Shown here: piece after piece, positions 1-5,003 of the stretch | How positions within the stretch are numbered: the stretch's first letter is position 1 | Layout: each line of letters starts with the position of its first letter | From: Lachnospiraceae bacterium | GTDB taxonomy: Bacteria > Bacillota > Clostridia > Lachnospirales > Lachnospiraceae | DNA length: 5,003 bases | NCBI GenBank assembly: GCA_009774155.1 | Contig: VSNE01000225.1 | Coordinates: 1-5,003 of the forward strand | Direction of reading: 5' to 3' | Made by a program: the position numbers and the translations under genes | Notes under the pieces: model-generated | Databases searched by the model: none | The model's input: the letters and a program-made list of their open reading frames with translations, nothing else | What the model was told of the DNA's origin: nothing

Positions 1-668
1 ATTACCAGCTGACCGGAGAAGAGATCCACGCCCTCCGCTCCTGGCTGGAAAGCCCGGATACTCCCGACCCTCTATTGGTCCTGCCGTATGACGGGGGAGA
101 CGATGTTTATTATTTCGGCATATTTACAGACATTCAGCCCTTTATTGCCGCGCACGAATGCTGCGGGCTGTATCTTACTTTTACCTGTAACGCTCCCTTT
201 GGATTTTCTTCTGTCATATCAAATACTTACAAAATCAACTCTTTTGTGGGAGACGTGGAAGGAAGCTTCCAAAATGCCTCCGCGGAACAGCGGGATTATT
301 TAAAACCGGAAATCAGAATATTCTCAGAGGCCGCCTTTAACGGGACAGAAAAAATAATTATCAAAAATATAACTGATAATAATCATTCTATGGCTCTGAC
401 CATGCCGGAGGGAATTTCCACACTGCTTCTGGACTGCCAAAGACAGCAGATTACTGATGAAAACCATCATCTGATAGCCATGAACGATGTGGGGCTTGTC
501 CTGCCGGACGCAGCGGCCGACAGCTATGCGTCCGCCGAATTATATACGTTTTACTGGATGAGATTTGTGCATGGAAACAACCGTCTCGTTTTCTCTATGC
601 CAAATACAAATACCATATCAAAGATCCAAATCAACGCAAGATATATTATAAAGTCAGGAGGGTTCTGA
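1..668 (+). CDS. Distal tail protein (Dit), siphovirus tail component; 5' end missing
   Basis: Reading frame starts at base 3 and ends at TGA 666-668, giving 221 visible residues. The frame is open to the left edge, so the true start lies upstream; the in-frame TTG at 75 is internal. Dit proteins form the hexameric ring between tail tube and tail tip in siphophages of Gram-positive hosts. Family-typical stretches (numbering from base 3): the end of the N-terminal ring domain, with a Trp-containing helix followed by YDGGDDVYYFGIF (29-41) and FTCNAPFGFS-like sequence; then a galectin-like C-terminal half with DCQRQQITDE from residue 144, and the closing YWMRFVHGNNRLVF (184-197) ahead of an INARYIIKSGGF ending. 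That ending matches the usual 'W-R-v-G-N ... i-i-RyirK-G' pattern of Sipho_tail proteins. Dit proteins are commonly near 230-260 residues, so only a short N-terminal piece is probably missing. It lies directly upstream of, and overlaps, the tail-tip gene, the standard order. Assignment is by recalled motif patterns, not a database search. Confidence 0.9.
   Translation, partial: YQLTGEEIHALRSWLESPDTPDPLLVLPYDGGDDVYYFGIFTDIQPFIAAHECCGLYLTFTCNAPFGFSSVISNTYKINSFVGDVEGSFQNASAEQRDYLKPEIRIFSEAAFNGTEKIIIKNITDNNHSMALTMPEGISTLLLDCQRQQITDENHHLIAMNDVGLVLPDAAADSYASAELYTFYWMRFVHGNNRLVFSMPNTNTISKIQINARYIIKSGGF
656..662 (+). promoter_or_regulatory. Strong ribosome binding site for the tail-tip gene
   Basis: AGGAGGG at 656-662 lies inside the last codons of the dit gene, five bases before the ATG at 668-670. 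It is a near-perfect match to the anti-Shine-Dalgarno sequence at good spacing, and it fixes the start of the downstream gene. Stop and start overlap as TGATG (666-670), an arrangement that usually gives translational coupling between adjacent tail genes. Confidence 0.9.
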
Positions 669-1891
669 TGTTTACGATCGATTATTTTAATAAACCGGAG
701 CCGCTGAGTATTTATCTGGCCAAGCCGTCCGGGGAGCTGATTGTCTGCCTGAATGAGTATATTGATGAAAGCAGCTCCTCTCTGAGCGTCGGCCTGAATC
801 AGCAATATGAGCTTAATTTTACTGTCCGCACAAATTCAGGAGAGAAACCGTCATGGTACGATCATCTTCAGGAAGGAATGTACCTGTTTGTGGAAAAGAC
901 AGGCCTGTTCAAGATGAAGCAGCCCGGTATTTCCACAGACGGAATAAAGGAAGAGAAAAGCATCACAGCCTATGGCTGCGATGTGGAACTGGAGGACAAG
1001 AACTGCAGATTATCCTTTAATATGGGCGCTCATACTTCAATGGAATACCTGGTGGCATATGAAGAAGGCGAGACGGAAATACTGATCAATCCTTATACAG
1101 GGATTCCTTATGACTGGATTGTACTGTACAACCTGTTTCCGGAGCAGCTACAGGAGGTTCTGGATAAATACAACGCAGGATATTACGGGGTTTTGGACCA
1201 GGCCGGCGATATCCGGATTACAGACGATAAGCTTATGGAGGAAATCACAGAGCTGCTTTCCATCATCCCGCGTTTAAAAAACAGGCTGACGCCCTATACC
1301 GGAGACGACGGGCTGACCGATTATATGCTTACGGAATATGTGCTCTGCAGCTATGACTCCTCCGACGGGCATACCACGGACATCACTCTCACTCCTCTCT
1401 TCCGGAACAGAATTATAGAGCTTATCTCCTATTATACCAGATACAGGGAGCAGCTAAGCCTGTTATGTATGGCGCTTAAAAATACCGGCGGCAACTGGTC
1501 CGTGGGCGAAATCTACGGGGTAAGCCAGGGAGACTATACTCTGGCAAATAAAAAATATCAGTTTGAAGCCGATGAGAATATCTATTCCTTTCTGACCCAG
1601 ACTCTGGCGCAGACGATTCGCTGCGTTGTCCATTTTGATATTTCCGCCAGAAAGGTCCATGTTACCCCTGCAGAACAGATTGGAAATAACACAGGAATCG
1701 TAATGTCCTACGAGACACTGGTCAATTCTATGAATATTTCCTGCAATGAGGATACCTTATGCACAAGACTCTATGTAACCGGCGCAGATGATCTGGGCAT
1801 TGAACCGGTAAATTTCGGCCTGCCTTATATTGAGGATATCAGCTATAAATTAAATGCAAGGGATTCTGACGGCAGGAGGATCTATGTGTCG
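668..1891 (+). other. Tail-hub domain of the tail-tip protein (residues ~1-408)
   Basis: This stretch resembles the gp27-like hub domain that siphovirus tail-tip proteins share with the 'prophage tail' family. Visible landmarks are ITAYGCDVELED (99-110), NPYTGIPYDWIVLYN (141-155), NWSVGEIYG around Trp 277, HFDISARKVHV (322-332) and the strongly typical T-R-L-Y-V-x-G-A-D-D-L-G-I block (366-378) followed by YIEDISY. The segment at about 115-250 is longer and more helical than a minimal hub, including ELLSIIPRLKNRL. In related proteins this domain trimerises and sits on the Dit ring. Boundaries are estimated from the sequence pattern. Confidence 0.8.
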
Positions 1892-4800
1892 GACGAATTG
1901 GCGGAAAAATACAGGAGTTATATGGATTACAGAGAGTCTAAACGCCCCTCCTATATTCAGTGCTCAAAAGATTACAGCGCCTGCCAGAAGCAGATTTATG
2001 AGATAAAATACAGAGTTCCAAACGACATTCTGAAAACAAACTGGGGAACCTATACCCCGGATGAGCTGCAGGCCTCGCTTACCACCTACAAAAACCTTCT
2101 GGCAGCCCTTATCACCTTATATAAGGAGGATTACGGGACTGCAGGCCTCCATGCGGACGGAAGCGTAAATGAAAATTATATCAGGACAACCATGTACTGG
2201 TACGACTATGAAACATACCGATCCACAATAAAAGAAATCGAGTGTGCAATCGCGACACATCCGTACTACTCAAGGCCGGAAAAATGGACATCTGAAAATC
2301 TGTCAGAGTACAAAGATGCTATCTCTGCCTGGGAAACCGAATGGAGCCTGTACGGCTCCATCGAGCTTCAGGCAAAGATCGACAAATATACGCAGGATAT
2401 GAACCTGCTGGCCGAATCCTCCGTCAAGAGGGTATCGCCTGATTCCGACCATATAAAGTCATGGAGTCAGTTAACCGGCGAGGAGAAAGAGGCCCTGGGC
2501 AATCTGGAAGAAGACTACTATTATGATATCTATATGGAGCACTACAATCACAGACAGTCCGCGCAGACATATCTGGATACTTTACTTCAGCAAATTTCAC
2601 AGCTCGAAGAATCCCTGTCCGCCATACAGCAAAAAAGAACGCAGCTTGCCCGGGAGGTAACCCTTGAAAGCTGTTTCACGGCAGAGGAATGCAGAATCAT
2701 CCATCTGCTGTACAGGGACGCTGAATATAATAATCCTAATATTCTGGTCACCTCCATCGATACCTCCGATTCCAGGGCAGATATTATGTATGAGCTTCTG
2801 CAGGACGGAAAAGAACACCTGTCTCTCCTCTCCCGTCCCCAGCTCACCTTCAGCATAAGCTCCGATAATCTGCTTGGGCTGCCTGAATTCCAATGCCTGT
2901 GGGAGGATTTTAAACCCGGCAATTATATGTATGTCCAGTATAAGGATCATACCTATGTAAAGCTGCGTATGGTCGGTTATACCTTTAATCCGTGTCTGCC
3001 GTCATCCGGCGACTTTACAATTACGTTCAGCAATTATGTACGTTCTAAAACAAAGGTATCTGATCTGGAAAGCCTGCTGGGTCTGTCTGCCGTATCCTCT
3101 TCCGGCTCCGGAGGTTCCGGTAGTGCATCCAAAGATCCGGATTCTGTCGATGCCGCCATAAGCAATACGATGCTGACAAAGCTTTTAAACAGCGAAGCCT
3201 TCGGAACACGCGTGACCAACGTGATTCTGGATACCATTGATGTCAATTCCATAACCGCCAAATCCGCAACCTTCAAAGGACTGTATAACGGCACTACAGA
3301 GGTGAACGGCAAATGCGTCAGAACCGGATATATTCGGGATCTGGCATATAACGGCACAGACGGAGCCGCTGATAACACCAAAGGCTCCGTCATCAATCTG
3401 GAAACAGGAAACTTCAGCTTCGGAGGGGGAAAATTAACCTGGAGCGACGAGATATTAAAGGTTACCTCCAGTTATATCGGAGGCCGTTCAGGCTTCTATA
3501 TCGGTCCTACCTATATCAGAAACGGGGATATTAAAAACGCGGAAAACACAGCCATTGCCGGCGTATATGTCGGTACGGACGGTTTCAACATTTCCGGAGG
3601 AAAACCTGAAAACACTGCTTATTTTACAAAAGGCGGAATGAATATCGGAGGAAAGCTGATATGGAACGGCTCTTCTCTTTCTGTTGAGGGTAAAATTACC
3701 GCATCCTCAGATTCCGTCATCGGCGGCTGGACGATAGGAAATAATGAGATTTATTCACAAAACAATTCGCTCTATACCACTCTGAAGAAGGAAGGCAATG
3801 TCGCTATTGGATTAGGATCGCCTTTGCCAAATGACACAACAGGAGCAAAGGCGCAGTTCTTTCATAACGGAGCAGTCAATTTGGGATATAATTCCTCCGA
3901 ATATAATTTCACGGTAGACTCCTCCGGCAATGTGACTATGAAAGGAAACATTACGGCCACATCCGGCTCCATCAGCGGCTTCACAATTGATACCGATAAA
4001 ATATATGCCGGAGATTCATCCACCGGAACTATTGTAATACAAAAGCCGTCTGAAAACAGCATGTGGAGCTTCGCCGTGGGAGGAACCAATCATAATAACT
4101 ATTCCGATTCGCCTTTCCGTGTCAGCCATAAAGGAAATTTATACGCTACAGATGTAAACATTTCGGGAATTATCAGCGGAAGTGAAATTTCCGGCGGTAA
4201 AATTTCCGGAGCAGCTATCACCAGTTCCGGCTTTATGGAAGGGGTTGGCAGCAGATTGGATAATAACGATACAGCAATTACTTATGAGACTGAAACTACT
4301 ATCGTTAACGGAACAATCACCACAAACTTATTGCTGTTAAAAGCTCTGCCAACCTCTGCCAGCGCTGAAATATGTCTTATCGATGACGGCGGCAGATTGG
4401 AGCATATTCTTAATTCAATTTTTCTGTATCCAAATCATGTCGCATTTTCAAGCCCGGTTCAGATTGGCATAGGAGACAGGTATGAATTTAGCAAAAATAT
4501 GCTGCAGGTAAGCGGAAGAGGGTTTTTTGACAGCGACGTGTGCCCCTCGTTTGACGAAACCTGTTCCTGCGGACTGCCCGGCCATAAATGGATACAGCTA
4601 TACGCCGGAAAGTCGGAAATAAATACTTCTGATATCAATAAAAAGCATCATATAGAAGAGATCTCGGACAAATACGAGAAATTATTTTTCCGGCTTAAAC
4701 CAGTCAGCTTTATGTTTAACGGCGGTGACAGAACGCATATTGGAATCATAGCCCAGCATTTAAAAGAATCCATGGATTCAGTAGGGCTAGAGGATACCGA

Positions 4801-5003
4801 ATTAAGCGCATACTGCAAGGATCTAAAATATAAAACCGTAAAAAATAAAAACGGAAAATATACCGAGATCCCGGATTTGGACGAAAACGGCAATGAGCAG
4901 TATGATTTTGGCGTTCGCTATAGTGAATTTATTATGCTTAACACCCATATGATTCAAAAATTATATGCGGAGCTTCAATCACTAAAAGAAGAAATATATG
5001 AAA
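668..5003 (+). CDS. Tail-tip protein (Tal / phage minor structural protein) with fibre and S74 chaperone domain; 3' end missing
   Basis: ATG at 668 with AGGAGGG just upstream. The frame is uninterrupted to the right edge: 1445 codons plus one base, no stop. This family forms the central tail-tip hub and baseplate spike/fibre below Dit. Domains by residue: 1-408 hub, with ITAYGCDVELED (99-110), the conserved Trp 277 (NWSVGEIY), HFDISARKVHV (322-332) and TRLYVTGADDLGIEPVNFG (366-384) followed by YIEDISY (387-393). These match the N-terminal domain of phage minor structural / prophage tail proteins. Residues 409-690 are a helical block; 691-795 a beta-rich segment with hub-like character; 810-821 a Ser/Gly linker; 822-865 a short neck; 865-1290 a repetitive beta fibre; 1292-1306 a Cys/His cluster; 1320 onward an endosialidase-type chaperone. 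No NlpC/P60, M23, lysozyme or amidase motif was noticed, so a cell-wall lytic role is not supported. The chaperone looks nearly complete, so few residues are probably missing. Family call is firm; receptor specificity is unknown. Confidence 0.9.
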   Translation, partial: MFTIDYFNKPEPLSIYLAKPSGELIVCLNEYIDESSSSLSVGLNQQYELNFTVRTNSGEKPSWYDHLQEGMYLFVEKTGLFKMKQPGISTDGIKEEKSITAYGCDVELEDKNCRLSFNMGAHTSMEYLVAYEEGETEILINPYTGIPYDWIVLYNLFPEQLQEVLDKYNAGYYGVLDQAGDIRITDDKLMEEITELLSIIPRLKNRLTPYTGDDGLTDYMLTEYVLCSYDSSDGHTTDITLTPLFRNRIIELISYYTRYREQLSLLCMALKNTGGNWSVGEIYGVSQGDYTLANKKYQFEADENIYSFLTQTLAQTIRCVVHFDISARKVHVTPAEQIGNNTGIVMSYETLVNSMNISCNEDTLCTRLYVTGADDLGIEPVNFGLPYIEDISYKLNARDSDGRRIYVSDELAEKYRSYMDYRESKRPSYIQCSKDYSACQKQIYEIKYRVPNDILKTNWGTYTPDELQASLTTYKNLLAALITLYKEDYGTAGLHADGSVNENYIRTTMYWYDYETYRSTIKEIECAIATHPYYSRPEKWTSENLSEYKDAISAWETEWSLYGSIELQAKIDKYTQDMNLLAESSVKRVSPDSDHIKSWSQLTGEEKEALGNLEEDYYYDIYMEHYNHRQSAQTYLDTLLQQISQLEESLSAIQQKRTQLAREVTLESCFTAEECRIIHLLYRDAEYNNPNILVTSIDTSDSRADIMYELLQDGKEHLSLLSRPQLTFSISSDNLLGLPEFQCLWEDFKPGNYMYVQYKDHTYVKLRMVGYTFNPCLPSSGDFTITFSNYVRSKTKVSDLESLLGLSAVSSSGSGGSGSASKDPDSVDAAISNTMLTKLLNSEAFGTRVTNVILDTIDVNSITAKSATFKGLYNGTTEVNGKCVRTGYIRDLAYNGTDGAADNTKGSVINLETGNFSFGGGKLTWSDEILKVTSSYIGGRSGFYIGPTYIRNGDIKNAENTAIAGVYVGTDGFNISGGKPENTAYFTKGGMNIGGKLIWNGSSLSVEGKITASSDSVIGGWTIGNNEIYSQNNSLYTTLKKEGNVAIGLGSPLPNDTTGAKAQFFHNGAVNLGYNSSEYNFTVDSSGNVTMKGNITATSGSISGFTIDTDKIYAGDSSTGTIVIQKPSENSMWSFAVGGTNHNNYSDSPFRVSHKGNLYATDVNISGIISGSEISGGKISGAAITSSGFMEGVGSRLDNNDTAITYETETTIVNGTITTNLLLLKALPTSASAEICLIDDGGRLEHILNSIFLYPNHVAFSSPVQIGIGDRYEFSKNMLQVSGRGFFDSDVCPSFDETCSCGLPGHKWIQLYAGKSEINTSDINKKHHIEEISDKYEKLFFRLKPVSFMFNGGDRTHIGIIAQHLKESMDSVGLEDTELSAYCKDLKYKTVKNKNGKYTEIPDLDENGNEQYDFGVRYSEFIMLNTHMIQKLYAELQSLKEEIYE
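1892..2737 (+). other. Alpha-helical, partly coiled-coil block within the tail-tip protein (residues ~409-690)
   Basis: Residues about 409-690 are rich in Glu, Lys, Gln, Leu, Tyr and Ala with few beta-type stretches. Examples are PDELQASLTTYKNLLAALI and the heptad-like YLDTLLQQISQLEESLSAI followed by QQKRTQLAREV. Tyr and Trp are frequent (for example TTMYWYDYETY, EEDYYYDIYMEHYNH). The block follows the last conserved hub motif (YIEDISY) and precedes a beta-rich segment that again looks like hub sequence, so it reads as an insertion or a long helical arm. No enzyme motif was recognised. The coiled-coil call is by eye. Confidence 0.6.
2738..3052 (+). other. Beta-rich hub-like segment after the helical block (residues ~691-795)
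   Basis: Contains NPNILVTSIDTSD, RPQLTFSISSDNLLGLPEFQ (starting near 723) and a tail of alternating hydrophobic residues, YMYVQYKDHTYVKLRMVGY, ending with DFTITFSNYV around residue 789. The pattern 'P-x-x-x-F ... L-x-x-F ... G-x-x-x-x-V ... R-x-x-x-x ... l-x-F-s-n' is commonly seen just before the fibre part of Firmicutes tail-tip proteins. I infer that it packs with the N-terminal hub and closes that structural unit. Confidence 0.5.
3095..3130 (+). other. Ser/Gly-rich flexible linker (residues 810-821)
   Basis: Encodes SSSGSGGSGSAS, a low-complexity flexible hinge between the hub part and the fibre part. The DNA repeats TCCGG three times at short intervals (3102, 3107 and 3116). After it comes a short neck, residues about 822-865, with LLNSEAFGTRVTNVILDTID, which probably starts the trimeric fibre. 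Confidence 0.75.
3260..4540 (+). other. Repetitive beta-structured fibre region (residues ~865-1291)
   Basis: Glycine, Ser, Thr, Asn and Ile dominate, with short alternating strands as in trimeric beta-helical or beta-prism tail fibres. Internal repeats are visible. GGGKLTWSDEILKV (919-932) echoes GGKLIWNGSSLSV (994-1006). GKITASSDSVIGGWTI (1008-1023) echoes GNITATSGSISGFTI (1093-1107) and, more loosely, GNLYATDVNISG (1156-1167). NISGGK occurs at 974-979 and EISGGK at 1173-1178. Such modules are usual in the distal part of Firmicutes prophage tail-tip proteins and probably form the host-contacting shaft. No carbohydrate-binding or glycosidase motif was recognised. Confidence 0.7.
4160..4231 (+). 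repeat. Short I-S-G repeat with near five-residue period (residues 1165-1188)
   Basis: The encoded stretch reads ISG-I, ISG-SE, ISG-GK, ISG-AA, IT-SSG. Isoleucines fall at residues 1165, 1169, 1174, 1179 and 1184, so after the first step the spacing is exactly five. At DNA level the 10-mer AAATTTCCGG occurs at 4185-4194 and again at 4200-4209, 15 bases apart, matching one five-codon unit. This suggests small tandem duplication or slippage. A five-residue period with a buried Ile is consistent with tight beta coils in a trimeric fibre. Confidence 0.7.
4541..4585 (+). other. Cys/His cluster just before the chaperone domain (residues 1292-1306)
   Basis: Three cysteines and a histidine fall close together: Cys1292, Cys1299, Cys1301 and His1306, spacing C-x6-C-x-C-x4-H. 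The next residues, KWIQLYAGKSEINTSD, are the usual 'rW-x-x-iYa-x-x-x-I-x-TSD' lead-in to an S74 domain. In typical members the part before the Trp is a cysteine-free 'LG-x-x-x-x-rW' sequence, so the cysteines look like an addition. Metal binding is only a possibility. Confidence 0.5.
4622..5003 (+). other. Peptidase S74 / endosialidase-type intramolecular chaperone domain (residues ~1319 onward), C-terminus cut
   Basis: The domain opens with N-T-S-D-I-N-K-K: Ser1321-Asp1322 with Lys1325/Lys1326 shortly after, the signature at which endosialidase-type chaperones cleave themselves. It continues with LKPVSFMFNGGDRTHIGIIAQH, carrying the conserved 'L-P-V-x-F-x-[FY] ... H-x-G-[FI]-x-A-Q' core (Arg1355, His1357, Gly1359, Gln1363). 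It ends in a helix FGVRYSEFIMLNTHMIQKLY plus AELQSLKEEIYE, expected to form the trimeric C-terminal coil. By family knowledge, the domain helps the preceding fibre trimerise, then is released by Ser/Lys-assisted autoproteolysis. About 124 residues after the site are visible, close to a full domain, so the gene should end soon after the window. Confidence 0.88.

Noticed and set aside
75..77. TTG as a possible start of the first gene
   Set aside because: The frame is open from base 3 and the upstream codons encode Dit-like sequence (YQLTGEEIHALRSWLES) continuous with the family, so the start lies outside the window.
88..303. 71-residue ORF on the + strand in another frame
   Set aside because: It lies fully inside the dit reading frame, has no good ribosome site and no recognisable protein character.
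551..805. 84-residue ORF on the - strand spanning the dit/tail-tip junction
   Set aside because: It is antisense to two well-supported genes, including the conserved dit C-terminus and the RBS, and its translation resembles no known family.
2587..2950. Two overlapping - strand ORFs (111 and 117 residues) and a 64-residue + ORF at 2664-2858
   Set aside because: Three frames are open over the same stretch of a confident gene. This follows from its base composition; the translations are low-complexity or Ser/Arg/Cys-rich, as expected of shadow frames.
3034..3396. 120-residue - strand ORF
   Set aside because: It is antisense to the linker and neck region. Its apparent Pro/Glu-rich run (PEPPEPEE) is just the reverse complement of the Gly/Ser linker codons.
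4185..4209. AAATTTCCGG direct repeat as an attachment site or CRISPR-like repeat
   Set aside because: Only two 10-base copies, in phase with codons of a repetitive protein. The protein repeat explains them.
3862..4893. - strand ORFs at 3862-4089 and 4648-4893
   Set aside because: Both are antisense to the fibre and to the conserved S74 core, with no start context or family resemblance.
668..5003. Frameshift, programmed slippage or pseudogene in the long gene
   Set aside because: Reading every codon from 668 to the right edge shows no in-frame stop, and the family motifs stay in one frame throughout.
668..5003. Cell-wall hydrolase (tail lysin) domain in the tail-tip protein
   Set aside because: No NlpC/P60 Cys-His pair context, M23 HxH motif, or lysozyme/SLT pattern was found by eye. 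Some annotation pipelines call this family 'endopeptidase tail', but that name alone does not support lytic activity.

Overview
The window is a piece of the tail module of a temperate siphophage, or of a prophage in a bacterial chromosome. The host is most likely a Gram-positive clostridial bacterium, with Lachnospiraceae the best guess. The evidence is the Dit/Tal gene pair in Firmicutes siphovirus order, strong AGGAGG-type ribosome binding, mid GC with mixed codon use, and the style of the tail-tip protein. The host family is inferred from protein style, not from a marker gene.

Layout: both genes are on the + strand and coding is essentially continuous. Positions 1-668 hold the 3' part of a distal tail protein (Dit) gene cut by the left edge. 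Its stop codon overlaps by one base the ATG of a very long gene starting at 668, which stays open to the right edge (1445 codons visible, no stop). No promoter, terminator, RNA gene, insertion sequence or CRISPR array is visible, and there is no gene-free stretch longer than a few bases.

The long gene encodes a composite tail-tip protein (Tal / phage minor structural protein). In order it has: a tail-hub domain (about residues 1-408), a large mostly alpha-helical segment (about 409-690), a return to beta-rich hub-like sequence (about 691-795), a Gly/Ser linker (810-821), a short neck, a beta-structured fibre with repeated modules (about 865-1290), a small Cys/His cluster (1292-1306), and a C-terminal peptidase S74 / endosialidase-type intramolecular chaperone domain from about residue 1320.

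How they work together: Dit forms the ring at the tail end and the Tal hub docks below it. The fibre presumably projects toward the host surface. The S74 domain would trimerise and fold the fibre, then cut itself off at the Ser-Asp site at residues 1321-1322. No clear cell-wall hydrolase domain is visible.

I see no evidence of an undescribed defence, regulatory or RNA system. The points worth a second look are protein-architectural: the hub-splitting helical block, the fibre repeats, the cysteine cluster, and the drop in GC over the chaperone region.
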